From Dactylellina haptotyla (lineage: Eukaryota > Ascomycota > Orbiliomycetes > Orbiliales > Orbiliaceae): a stretch of DNA of 64,000 bases. Location: NCBI GenBank assembly GCA_031310005.1, contig CM062379.1, forward strand, positions 4,030,001-4,094,000, in the 5' to 3' direction. Below, in pieces: positions 48,701-62,300 of this stretch; position 1 is the stretch's first letter, and each line of letters starts with the position of its first letter. Made by a program: the position numbers and the translations under genes. The notes below the pieces were generated by a model. The model worked only from the letters and a program-made list of their open reading frames with translations, searched no databases and was not told where the DNA came from.

Positions 48701-51433
48701 TTCTTCAGCCTACGTTGCAGTCTATTTGGGTTAATCCAGTTAGGCTTCGGCTGCTTAAGCTTCGTACGAAGACAAACGGAGATTGCGATGAAGATGGGAC
48801 GAGTTGCACCAGTGCCAACTTGCAAGTCGGTTCCACGGATGCAAGCAAGGATTGGGACTTGGGAATTGAAAACGGGCGCTGGTTGTGTCCCAGGAAGGCT
48901 TAGCCCCCTGAAAATTCGGCATGGCAAGCCCAGCTTCTCCCCGACGCCGTCGGGCCTATCGCGACAGGTGCCCGTACACCACCAGGCAACACACAATGTC
49001 TTCTGATTGGCGTTCCCAAGCGAAGAACGATGCACAAAGGAAGTTCTTCACACAACGGCTGCCGCTGCCATCACAAGCTTAAAGCGCTTTGGACGGTCAA
49101 AGAAAATGCTTCCAAACTTGTCGTTGGCTCGAAACGACAAATCAACACTGAGGGCCCTCCCGTTTTGTCACTATACAACTCCTCTTTATCGTACATTAAG
49201 TTATTGGTTTTTATATCAATATCACAAACTACTCCACATGAAGCCAAGCTAAGCTTTCTAGATTCATGGCAGTGTTCGTCACCCTGAATACGTATTAATA
49301 CTGTACCCTCTCGCGGATTCTTCAACGCCATACATTAAATTCTTACGAGAGAAAAACGAAGAAAAACGAAAGAAATCTAAAGCCACCTGGAAGCCTTGTA
49401 GAATTAGATATCACTCAGATTCAAGGTAGCTACAGCCGCCAAGTTAGAGCTAGTTTCTACTTTGTCATTATTGAAGATTACAGAGACCAGCGCGTGATCG
49501 CTTCTCGGTATTCCCAACGAATTGGAAATAAATGGTAGCGAGATAGCGGGAACAGAAGATACGAACCCCATGTTTAAGTTTTGACAGTCAGACCTCCCCC
49601 TTCGAAGCTGCCACAAGCCAACCAGGCAATAGGCTGTCGTAAAACAAACCCGAGAAAACGGCGCCATCCACCGCTCCGGTTGGAACCGCATGACGGGCAC
49701 TCTCGCCCACGGCATGTTTACCAGTTAGCGAGGTACATGTGCATCAATACTGCTTCAAAAGAGAATGAAAAAGAAGCCCAGAGTCCTTCAGTGTTAGCCT
49801 ACTTCGGAATTAGGAAGATACAAATCCGTTTGAGTACGTTTACAAGTACGAAAGAGCGACCCAGTTCCCATCTCGCCGCCTTGCGATGGTTTGGGAGCCG
49901 TCCAAAAATTACGTACTCGGATTCGCCTTGTTCAAACCAGGTTTTCTTTTTGAAGAAGAAAAAATAAAGCCTTTGTCCTGATGACCCAGGCCAAAAAAAT
50001 CTCGCGATCAAAATTTAGCTTTTCGGCTTTTGCAAGGGAGGAAAGCGAAAGCATAATTGGGTTAGCAGCTCAATTCTGCAGCTCCCTTGCCCTCTTTCCG
50101 CTAATTCCTTTCTCAGCCTCCGAACAGAAGAATCCTATGCAGTCTTTAATTGGTGAATTCTCTCGTGAAGCTTCGAAGTTGAAAGGTGAGCAATCTCGAA
50201 GGAAGCCCTGTCGGGGTTTCCGTGATCTTCATATCGAAACCACACCGTTCCTTTCGGAGAGGATGACGAAGAGGATGACAGATATTCCCCTTGAAATGAA
50301 ATGTCTAGCGTACGTTGTAAATCGTGTTGCGAACAAGCCACGATGGAACTCCAGCCATCCGGCTAGTTTTCCTAATCTAGCAGGGTTGGAGGGCTGAGTG
50401 TGCCGAAGATCGTGGGAAATAGGAAGGTCCGCTAACATTTTGACGAAGGATAAATATTCAAACCAAACTTCCAACAATAAGCACACGCAATTACAAAGCA
50501 ATCTACGACGAGGAGACTACACAGAGAAGCTTTACGGAGATGATTTGTGTTTCCGAAAGGGCATCTTACAAAAGACGACGATTCGATTGCGAGACAATTA
50601 ATTACTAGTAAGAATCTGGAGAACCAATACTATTCAAACTAAACTATGTGACTCGACTTGCATGCATTGTGCAACAGCGAGAGCCATGATCCACCCCCCT
50701 TTCAGTCAAGTATTAAAGCGCGAATAAGAGGCAGGAGGTGCAGTAACAGTAAAAAGAGACCAATTTACTGTCCCCATTTGATATTTTAGGACAGGGTAAG
50801 AAGAAATGCTGATTGTAACCGACCATAGCCATCAACTCGACACCCACAAAGCCAAGGCTTGAATGTAAAGAAAAGAAATCAGGCCATCGAAAGGAAATTA
50901 GGAATAATTATCTCGAAAGAAATCGCTACAATATTTTGATAAGCTTAGAAGGCTTGTTTGTGAACTGCTTTGATTTGCATAGGAGCCAGAAAATAATTTG
51001 CGCCTGGAGTTGTAAACTCCGTTCTGGAAAAAATGAAAATGAAAAAGATTAAAAAAAAAATCTTCGGTGTTATTAAATATAGACAATTAGATTTGTAAAG
51101 TTTTGGGGAAATGTACAAAGAAAGTAGAGCATTGTTAAAGAAAGTAGTGACATTAGCCATTAAAATGCGAAGTAACGTAAACGATCGTGGATAAAAAATT
51201 TTAAAAAAGATATGCCTGCATAAATGTCATGTGCATCAATGCACCACAGAGGAAAGAGAAAAAATAGAAAAATCATTACAAGGTATCTTTAGGGGTAAAC
51301 TAAAGCAAAAACCCAACCGATCAGAACTCCTATACAAATTCGATACTCACACCTTCATATATGCAAAACGAAACCATAAGATAAAAAACGCCTATTAACA
51401 GGAAAAGCAAAAATCAATTGGAGGTTTATTTCC
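45743..51433. other. Gene-poor region
   Basis: About 5.7 kb of mostly AT-rich sequence with short frames only. The frame 46625-46879 on the minus strand reads somewhat like protein but has no domain. CAGC repeats lie near 48178 and TTCTTT-type repeats near 48300-48560. No RNA gene or transposon is recognised. Confidence 0.5.
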
Positions 51434-53399
51434 CTAGTAGAGAAGAAATTGGTGACCTTGATCGCCGTATTTGCGTGCGAATGATACCCAGCTTTCTTCG
51501 ACTGCTGCTTCGCTCCAGTACGCGTCAAGGAATGCAAGGGCAGCCAAACAGTTGCTAAATCCTGTTACGGCCATAGCCTCCTTCATTCTCCACTGTACAT
51601 ACTGTTGAGTATTCACATCTCCCACACTCTCGGTGCCGAGGATGAACAAAGGGTACACGAGATCAACTGCGAATCGCTTCTGATCCTTGATAGAGTGCAA
51701 TGACCTATAAAGCTCCCTCTTCGAGGTTGTGATCAAAGGATGCGTGGATGGGAAGTTATAAAGTGATCTCCAGGCATAAAGGAGCCCTGAGTGATGATAA
51801 ACATTAATTAAATGATTAAAATCATCCTTTTGTTCGGCGCTGAGAACTGAGGCAAAGGTAGTAGATGCCCTTACGGTCCGTTGGCGGGCACCCTCAAAGC
51901 GGGTTTGGATTGCCTCTGGTGGAGGAATAGATGGAGGAGTCCTTTCTGGGTTTGAGAGTTGTCTTTCCCAGCGTGTTATTTGATGCATGACCCTAAGAAA
52001 GTCTTCAAAGAGTTCTTCTCGACCAGATGTCGGAGCGTTTACAGGCATCTCGAAATCTTTGGCATCGTCTGCAGAAAAGGTAGTAGTCGAAGCCAGTACA
52101 TCGATAACAAAGAACTGGGAGAGTAAGAAGCTGCTAGTTTGATCATCCTCTGCAGCAATCTGAGTGGCTCCACCTCGAAGCTTGATCATCGTCCTGGCTG
52201 CGTCTAAATGTGTTCTCCAGGCGTTGGTTTGGCTACCAATCATCTCGAAGTTTGTAAGCATGATGATGGCTGCCAGAGTAGCGTCCGAGTCCATCTTGTC
52301 TCTGATCTGGTAGGTTGGATCGGGGCTTTGGTATCCGAGAGTTTGTGTCTCAAGTTTGAGACGGTTGGTGATCAAAGCCAAGGAAGAATCCCTATACCTC
52401 GTAGCAGCAGGGGAGTACGCAGGATGGTTCCCACCGTTTTGTGCAGATAGATGATTTGCGGAAACAGCCAGCAAAGCGAGCAGGAGTGTGGGCGATTGCA
52501 TAGCTAATGGAATCATAATTTTTCTCCAGGGATTGCTGGGAGTATCAATCCACACCATCATCGCTGCTAGCGTCTGGTCATAATGCGCGATGAGCTCCCT
52601 TACGGAGGGATTTTGGAGAATGGCAGGCAGCTGGGAAGCGAGATCGTAGCTGAAATCAAAATCTGGAAGCGGAGAAGTGTATTCCATACTGTAAACCGAA
52701 CTTGGTGGCGAGGGAACCATTGTGGGTTTATTGTCGTAGAACTCAAGACCGGTTGTCGTGGTTGTAGCAGTATTTAAAGGACCGGCGCTCGGAACAAGCC
52801 AGTCATCCCAAGATCCTGCATTGTCGACTGGACCACCGCAGCAGCCGCCACCCAAGTGACCATCCTCTTCTTCGAAGTCTGCGTCGGCATCTGGTTGGTT
52901 TACAAGGTCTACTCTTACAATATTGATGTTGGAAAAGGTGGGTTGTTGTTTGAATGGGGCTGGTGCTTGTTGTTTGAAAGAAGGTTCTCTCTTATGCACC
53001 TTCGGTTTTGGAGATGTGGTCGCCGACTTTGGAGGTGTCGCCAGAGATATATTGGTATTTTCTTTGGTAATATTGGCGACAGCGTGCTCTGGATTCCTGA
53101 TAGGATAGGACTTGCCCGCGAGCTTACCTCTACTGGCAACTCCTTGGCCCCATTTGAGAACGAGGCCATAGCCGGGACAGTCAAGGTTTCTTCCTCGACA
53201 TTTACCGCATGTTGGCAGTGCTCGATCGCATCTAACAAACGTGGTTCTGTATCAGTACGGTGCTACTTGAGGCAGGTGTACAATATATTATATGCATGAA
53301 TACACACTTTATGCGTCTTCTGTTGCAAACCTTGCAATCTTGTGTTGCTTTTGGAGCATTGTCGTCGATTTTGATTCTTGAATTCCCACCGCGTGGCAT
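51434..53399 (-). CDS. Zn2Cys6 transcription factor with Fungal_trans_2-like C-terminal domain
   Basis: Two exons, 53399..53308 and 53231..51434, give 629 residues. The 76-base intron (GTGTGT donor, TTAG acceptor) splits the zinc cluster; splicing restores all six Cys in order: CKVCNRRRIKC in exon 1 with the last Cys supplied by exon 2, then CGKCRGRNLDC. A 'CPGYGLVLKWGQG' stretch after the cluster is typical of regulators of this subtype. The central part is disordered (Gln, Pro, Asp, Gly). Residues about 205-629 form a long helical domain, with blocks such as IAHYDQTLAAMMVW, RGGATQIA and YRSLHSIKDQKRFAVDLVYPLFILG, fitting the Fungal_trans_2 family. Expected to be nuclear and sequence-specific. 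Target genes cannot be inferred; no cluster surrounds it. An in-frame ATG at 53435 would add 12 residues. Confidence 0.9.
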
Positions 53400-56300
53400 T
53401 TTGATTGGCTTTGGGGGTGCCTGGACTGCTAGCATTCTACGATTGGTTTGGATTTTGTAAATTCTTGTCCAACGTATCCAGCTTGCGTCTGGGCAGACTT
53501 GTTGGTAGTTTGTATTTTATTTTATTTATTTATTTAAACCAAAAAACTGAAAAGTCGTTTCTGTCTCTCTTTTAGCTGCTTGACAGGTTATGCGTAGGTT
53601 ATGCGTATGTGTCCGTGCGTGTTCTGATGAGCGTAAGAACGTGCAGGTTGCCGTTTTTGAGCTAGATAGGTAGGTAGCTATGCAAACGAGATACAACAAA
53701 TATGTTTTATAAGTGATATGGAAAAAGGATGATTGTATGCCTCTTGTGAGCAATTGAACTGGTACAAAGATGGATGGTGTTTAATAGGGTCGGCAGAGGT
53801 AGAGATGTTTAATAGATCGTTGTCTATATCTCTGCGTCTCTTCCAACAGGGTAGTGATGTATAATTAAGTTGATCCTGATTTGTTCAAACCAGTAAGGCT
53901 GCTTGGAGAAAATGAGGTTAGAGAATGGGGGATATGAAGAAGTTATAAACTTTTTCGTCTCGACAGTCTTAGCTTCTCTCGTACAAGCACCAATTTAACT
54001 GGGAGCACCTAACGGTGTGACCTGCAAGCCTCTGTCAGAGGCAGGCCTTCTTTGTGGGTGGGGAGAATGTGTTAGCTGCCGCAGAGCAGCATAAGAAATT
54101 ATGGCGAAAGAAATGTATCGACGACAACTTTTTCTTGGCGTGGAGGGTGGTTTTTAGACACGGGTTTCTTGAGCCCGCTCCCCTGCTCCAGTGTGCACTT
54201 GAGAACTCAAGAGGGAGGGATGTACGGACGATGCGAGAGATGTCTCTGCACCCGAGGTGTGGTGGTGGTGACCAGGAAGCAGGCTGCACTGTGGTGAAAA
54301 GCAATTAAAATGCGCGCCCTCGCTCACACGAAAAAGAAATACAAAAAGAAAGGAAGAAATTATTGAGGTGTCTTTCGGCCTTGCTCTTTCTTTTCTTCTT
54401 CTCCTTCTCTGCTTCCAGGGGTTTGAATTTGGGTATCATCTGCTAGAGGGAGAGGTTTGCCAAAGGTAATTCGGGGGTGGAAACAACGGACAGGGAGGTC
54501 GAGGACCTCACATCACAGCGAGAAAAGCAGCAGTGGTGAGGAGACGCACGCCAGATTTGTTTTTGTTGCGCGCAGTGGAGAGGCTGTCGCAGAACCCTTG
54601 TTCACCCTGTTACTTGCTGCAGAGCAGGCCGCCGAACACCTCCCCAGCGCCTCACACCCGGCCCAGGGCCTGTCGCGCTGTTTATTTCCTTTTTTTTTTC
54701 CTTTTTTTTTTCGCTCGCAGGAAAATGCCGGGGAGGTACCGATGTCTCGTCCAGGGCGACGCCGGTCTTGAACCTTAGTTGGCCGACCTAAGACCCCGTT
54801 ACCAAAAAGAAAAGCCAGGCCCATGTCATGCCCAGTCCATGGTGTTATTAATGAGTCCGAGTGAAATTGAACGAGTATCATGTCCCAAAACAAGCGAACG
54901 TTGACAGGATTGCTTCCTAATCCGCGAGATGCTAAAAATTGTTCATCGTCCCTATGCGGCTGCGGTCACACTTATTTTGGACTCATTTCACCGTTGCGCA
55001 TTAGAACATTTGCTATAGCTGTGATATCTTAATATTAAGATGTGTACGTATAACGATAGTACCAGCTGGAATAGCTCGATGTGAAACTAGCACCGATCCA
55101 AATCGGATCAGGATTTGGGGGAACAGTAGAGATAGGGATTCGGCTCCAGCGCACTCAGGAACACGCCGAATGACGACTTGTCGATGCAGAGATACCGATC
55201 CCTGACTGGCACAAGGTTCAGTGGGGTGGCCAGGGAACATGTACATGTCTGATGCTTTTCCCGTAGCTGTGAGCTGTGCTAGTAGATGACATTCGATCCC
55301 GCCGAAGTCCCTTCGACCCCCTCCGACGGCTTGACGCGGCCGCTTTTTTTGCCCTCTGTGTGCTCTGTATAATCCTCGCCAACCAGCTCGACCGTCCTCA
55401 ATCAAAGTTTTTCATGTTTCTGAAAGAAATGATTGCCGCGACCACCACCACCGTTGCAAACAAAATATTAATAAACCACCCCTACCTGCAAGCGCAAGTT
55501 TGGAGCTGTCTCAGGTTGCGAGATAGCGCTTTGCATTTCCAAAGCGGAATACAAAATGCCCCGCAGATGTCGAACAACCCCGGTCGTAGCCAGGATCGAT
55601 CCTACAATTCAATTGTTCGAAAGAGTCGAATATTGCGAGTTTTTATTTTCTGTCGTTCTTTCTCGAACTTTAGGGCAAAAATGAAGTAGATCGCGGATTC
55701 CGTTCAGCCAGATATCCTGCGATTGCTTCTGTCTCGGTCTATGTGTCGATTCCGCCCTCATTCCAGAACCCAGTCGCAGAATTGTCGGAACAGGAGACTT
55801 TTCTATTACAAAAAAAATAACCTTTCTTGTTCTTAGAAACTATAAACTAAAAGGCGCTTCACTTCCACGAGACTCCCAGGGGCGGAACCATCATCAACGA
55901 GCTCGCAAAGGTAGTATTGACATCCTATGGGCTCGGCAAGAGTAGTTCACGTGAGCCTCATGGGCCCTGCCATGCCGTTGTCTCGTTATGGGAACAGTAA
56001 GAACTTTAAATGGCAGAAAGCATGCGCAAGCGTGTCACTCCTGTTGGGTCAGGAACTCCCATATCAGCCGAGTCAAGCGTTTCCGCCCATGAGCTTCGCC
56101 TACATCCTGCAAACCAAACGTCTACGATGTCCAAAAACTCCACATATACGGCTCTTGAACAGGTGATAGACCACACCTGCATCTCTGAAACGGCCCTCGG
56201 TGTATCAGATCACGTACTCGAAGTCCGTTTGAGACTTTGCCTCATCTAACGAAGAATGCAATGCTCGCCTTTTCGCTAAATCTTGTCAATCAATCGCTGG

Positions 56301-59300
56301 GCCCCACCTCGTTTTTGTGCATCCCCACTGCTTCGTTAACGTGTCTGGTTGTGGCAAAGACGATTCGACAAATATCCTGTCTGCCTTCGTTCGTATGCTC
56401 CCGCAATTGAAGCTCCCCGAAGAAGATTTCCGGGATGCGCATTCCTAAGGGTCCCGTCCATAGAAGCTATTGAAACAGCGAAATCCCTCACCAAAGCTTC
56501 TATCACCTACGTAGGTCTACTGGCGTTGATTCTGATGCAATAATGAGAGCACGTTATATGACACAAAACCCAAATCTTCTTAGCTTAGCAAACATCAACT
56601 TTTCATCTAAACAAAGTTTTTCTGATTAACTTTCCGCAGGAACATTTTTTTCTTCTCTCTATTTCCCTTCCATCATCGAAATACTATGAACCCTTCAGGC
56701 AGCCTGGTGGCGCCCCATGGCGTCAGGAAACAACACTCTGCCTAATCAAAACTAGCTAATAGCGCAGTCGGATTCAATCACAAGAAACAGACAGGCTGAC
56801 AAGATAACAGAATGTCGGTCTCATAATCTACCTATTCTTTGCAGATACTAGAAGAAAACGCCAGCCAATGTCAGGGCAAAAATTGTCTACGATAGACCAG
56901 GATCGGGAAAGCCACTTGCATCATTAACCCCGTTAATGCGATTTTCTGCACGCTGAAAACTTGATTTTTGAGCACACTCAACCAAACCTTGAGCCCCATT
57001 GAAACTACTAGTAGTATTCTTGGTGTGTGGACCTCCTTCAAAGAAAACAATAGTGGAGGATTGCGCAAATTTGCTTGCGTATACCGGATTACCCATCATA
57101 TTCCTTAGCCGGCTTTACGACTTCTGAATCTGAGTAATATGCTTGTGGTGGTATTTTTTTTTAAGAAAAAAAAAATTAAAAAAATTTCCCTTGACGAAGC
57201 ACTCTCGAGCCACGAATCCGCAATTCACATTATGAAATCCGCCTTTCACAATTTTCGTTGAAGATCGTTATTTTGTTCGGGTTGGCAGAAACTAGTGGCT
57301 CTAACCCCGATCCCCGGGAACGTAGTGTTTGTACCTTCCGGGGCAAATGCAAGTTGATCCGCCTCTGAGTGTGGGGGTACATGTGTGCCAAGGCTATCTT
57401 TGCGGTCTGCATGGACTGTGCATTCGCCATAAAGATGGCTGGTTCGTATCTAAGAAAAGAAGCAAAGTGAGGCACATTTCGAGTTCATACCCATGTCGAG
57501 AATCTCGAGTCCCATGTTGGTCCCCGAAATTGGAAGTTTGAGCGAGATTTGTCGGATAGTTTTCTTTGGCTGATTTTGGACTTGCTTCAATAATTTATGC
57601 CAAGCTATCGTATGTTGTGTCGAAAGCACTGGCCTGCGCGTCTGCGTCGCAACATCAACAACCTTATGGCATGTCCATCTAGTTGCCCCTAACTGTTGCT
57701 TAAGTCAGACTCTGTACATTCAGAAACACGATAGTGTAAATAAGACAGATAACGATGGGCGAGATCTTTCTTCGCACATGTCACAGTCGGTATTGTTTCC
57801 CACCGTTCATCTCGCCCTGCGCGGAGATAGGATTAAATTATGGCACACCTATCCTGTACCTGCAGCATCTGCAGGAGTCCGAATTTCATGCATCCGCAAA
57901 GCTCAAACCCACTTGTTCGTGCTTTAATGTCTACATTTGATGATCGCTCGTTTCATGTTTGGTCGGTGGGGATTCCTACAACTCTACAACCGTGGTTTGA
58001 TATGCCTTTCAACCTCTTAGCAAGGGTAGGTATATAACTACTCACCACCGCCACTGGCACCCAGGCAATTGCGCCCTAAGTCGATCCCAAGACGGTAATT
58101 TCATGCAATCTTATCTATGCGCATGTACAACTCCCTTGAAATTATGGACATTCGCCACATGACCACTATTTTGTTCGAGTTTTAATGTCGTCAACGTGAC
58201 TCCACCCGGATATAGATAGCTCTGGACCCATGTAGATGAAACTCAACACTACACATGATGCTCAACCTGCAAGTTATCGGGAGCTTGGGCTTTTGCCCTG
58301 ATTATTTGCAATATGGTACCTGCAGTAGCGTCAAAGTTTACCTTTCTTGTGGAGACCTGTTAAATCTGTCAAAGTTTTTGAATGTTTTGCCGGTCTGTAT
58401 TCAGATCTTAGTCCTTCACTACTTTAATTTCTCTCACTTACAGTCAGATGTGCCTAGCTTCGTTCCCGTGTGGATACATATCCCGCGTCAGAGATGTCAA
58501 ACACCAGCCTACCATTTTCTGCAGCATAGGTCGTCCCTTCAGAAGTATAATGGCACTATCTAAGAAACAATAGATTGGGGATCAAACCCAAATCCGCAAG
58601 GAACCGGAAGTTTTTAGGATGCGACGACCAATCTTTTCCGATATACCAGGGTTTAAAATAGTCTCTTCTTGTAAATTGAATTATGCTAAAACCTGGCCCC
58701 GGCACCGCCTCATCAGCTGTAATACAATACCATATGGGGAATTCCGCAAACCTGCAGAGTTTTCTTTTTCATCAATGCGATCTGTGTGCAACCGTTCCTG
58801 TTATCCATGGTCTACCGGGAAAGCCGCCAAGCTAGAAGTATCAGGGGGAGCAACATACACGTACTGCATGCAAATGCGCACCATTTGCATAAAGGTTCCC
58901 CGCATTACCAGCTTAAGATGAGCCCAGATGGAATGACTATTTGCAAGACTATATGGCACTGTTAGCGTGCAAGATTGGGAAGGTCGATAACCGCGAGACA
59001 CTGAGCAGTCCCTTGGAAATGAGAACAGAACAAATAAGACGGCAAGCGTTGGCGAGAGTCAACATTTTACTGGTGATGTTACATCTTCATTCATGGGGCA
59101 ACCCTAGCATTCATCGCATTGGCTGCAACCTGCGGCCTGTCGTTCGGCATAATGATTGATCGCCTGATCAGATCACACTGGAGTAGCCGAAGCTATGAGC
59201 CCGGTACCGCCGAGTCATTCGGAATCTCGCCTCTATATACGTGTATATGAGGAAAGTGATAATTATTGGGGAGGGGAAAGCTTAAGGCTGAAGGGATAGA

Positions 59301-62300
59301 TCACTAATGGCCCGTTGCAACTTCAATTCGCCACGACGCCTTGCAAATCGCAATCTAATTTATACCATATGCGAAGCATATTGTGAGATTCTCCGGGGAA
59401 CCCACGGAGATCCAGTGCTGCAGCGATAGAAGAGAGGCTGTGTTTTTTCTTCTTCTGCCGCCGAGAGACAGAGGAACAAAAGTCGCAGTATCGTGTTATT
59501 GCGCCCCGGGACAGGGATTATACGCATTTCATACAGGCAAGGGGGCATTTTTCGGCTCGTAGGATTTTGACATTTTGTGATTTCGAGCTCTGAGACAGTT
59601 CTCATGCATCGATGCCGAGCCCCGAGGTTTCGCCTGATTGGCGGGTGAAAATGAGGTACGGAGGGACAGATCCTAATTCCTGAATTTTCAGCCAAATTTA
59701 CTGTGCGATCGATCTCATCGACGTCTGAGGGATAAAGGATTCCTCTGCTGAGCAACAAGGATATTTATAACCCGGTTACCGGTGCAGCAATCACCATGTT
59801 CCTAATGAGAAGGCAAACCCACCAAGCAATATATGTGTAGTTAAGCGAGTATCGAGGCGTTCCTGATGGTTATTTATTCGGCATAGTCGGTTTCAAAGGG
59901 CATATTGTGTCCTCCCAGCGATAGTATTTCTCCATCAGGTCTAGCAGATATTTGTGAAGGTGCTGTCAGGCGCATACCCTTGCTCGAAATTTGGCCAATC
60001 CTAAATTGAACAGAAGATAGGGAAATATCCTCAGAAGAAACTTGAAAGGGATTCGCTTTGGATGGTGATCTGTTGGAGCGGATGCGATTTGAGGTTTTTG
60101 AGCTTTGCCTTAGTTCTGTTTGCTATATGAATGAACGCACGGCCGTGGCCCGTCGATTCTGTTTGACAATTTGAGGCCGAAATATCAAGACCCCACAACA
60201 CAATTCGGAACTCGGGACAATAGGCCCAAGGGAGAACCCACACAGGACGCAGAGCGCGCTATCAAGCAGCTAGTTATCAAAGTGACAGAGCGTCCATGGA
60301 GAAGTGAGGGAAAAGTGTAGATTTACACTTTCTGAAACACCCCTAATCTTAGATAGCAAACAGACTATCTCCAAGTATCCCAAGGTACGATGGATTGCAA
60401 AGTAGAGCCGACGTGTTGTATTTTTTTGGCCGGCTTCGGTAAGGTCCAACACGGCTGCGGTCAACCAAAAGCCACAGCAGCAAAGCGACGGCCGACGTGA
60501 TGCGCATCGACGCAGAGATGGGCAGAGATAGGCTCCATAGATGAGGATCCTAAAAGTTGGATAGGTGGGAAAGTGTCAGACTTCAATCTGATATTCTCGG
60601 CCATCCTGCGCCAACACGGCAACATCCTGCATCGCGGACATCACGATTGGGCATGCTTGACGTACAGTTGCTGCAAGGACCAAGCCAATCAAAACAAAGG
60701 TCCAAATTGCCTCCGCCTTGTTATATGACGGGAGTAACCTTTTCGGTTTCTCGGAGAATGTTTCACGATGGCTGTCAGGTTTCGATTGAGCTGAAAACCA
60801 GGTCCGAGGAGATTTTCATATCGGGTTTAGTTCAGGTACCATTTCTTTCAAATTGGACTGACAGTCTGGTCCAATGACAGTCTGCAAACCTGGCACCAGG
60901 CGTGTCAGCAATCTCAAAGATATCTTGATCGTGGGGAGGGGGGGATAGTATATTTCCGTGGAGCATACATATCAGGAAAGATTCGAGAAGGAGAAATCCA
61001 AACTTCCACAGATTCTGATACAAATCAGGTCACCCCTGCATCCATCATCTGGTGGTGGCCTGCTTCCAACCTCCGATTTGTTGTCTGTTCTTGGCGCGGC
61101 TAGGAAGAAGACGACACTTTTATTAGCCCCAAGCGAATCTGCAAGGTACGCGAAAGTCCTTGGCGAATCAGCAACGCTTTTCGGCCTCGCTTCAGCCCTC
61201 ATTCCCTCAAAGCGCACACACCAGCCGCATTTTCTGAGGCCCGTGATACACCCTTGTGTGCATCCACGGGCACGGGATGTAGGAGTCGCCCCGGGTATTG
61301 TGACCGCCTTGGGACCTCACACCCTTGCCGACTCCACCAGCATAATTTTGAGCCATGCACAAACCAAGTTTCCTGGACATAACAGAATTGCTGGGCTATA
61401 CCAAGATGGGCAGTCTGAACCGGGATCGTGCTCAAACCGCTGAAACTGTCAGGTTATGAGCCAATCAACGGCAATCGCTGGAATGGTAACCGAAAGCGGG
61501 GTTCTTCCCGCATGTCCCCGAGTCACAAACGATAGCTGATAGCACTTAAAATGTGTGTCTGAGCTGATTGTCCATTGGGTGGCCCAAGATAAAAGCTTGG
61601 TTAGGTGGTAATATTGATAAGTTGTGCTGCTATTAGTCTGCGTGGACTCCATTACCGTGGCCGGTTTCTTCCCTTTTAGCCGTCCTTGTTAGCGTGAGGC
61701 CCATTGTAATCGCCTTTCATCAAAAGCGTTTATTTCATATTAATTCAGTTAAAACGGGACGATAGGCACCTCGGCGTCCTGGCAAGCTCGTTGCCGCATT
61801 CTCTGTGAAATTTGGATTCAGGTTTATCGTTTTTGTTTAATTCCCTATCAGTAGGCATTACTCGTGAATTCCGAACCGATATCAAGGGGCGGCTCACATG
61901 GTCATCTACATGCGTCTAAAACATGCCTTTCGAACGGCTACCACTCGTCTAACGGTTGGCTGTTGGCTGGCGGAGAAGCGGAATTCGTCCGCTTCCACCT
62001 CTAGCGGTGATGCGCAGAGCACACTTTAAGTGGGAAAAAATAAAGTAAATGCAAATGTTTAGGCAGAGGATCGCTAGGTAAGCTACCTGTGGCTCTTCTT
62101 CACCTCCAGGCATCAGCAACAGCAGAATAGGCCCGCAATTCTAGTTCGCATATTGTGTCCCAAAACAAAGAAGAGAGAGAAGCAAAAAAAAGCCCAATCC
62201 AAGGATCACAACATTCACCAAGGACTGTACCCTCTTTCTTCTTTACCAGGAAACAATCGTTTCGCCATGCCTTCTACTATTAGGCAGATCATTGCTGCTT

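Noticed and set aside
54720-54800. Candidate tRNA on the minus strand
   Set aside because: No T arm or acceptor stem pairs correctly in any register tried.
60958-61443. 161-codon open frame
   Set aside because: No recognisable domain, no splice partner and no composition signal distinct from its surroundings.
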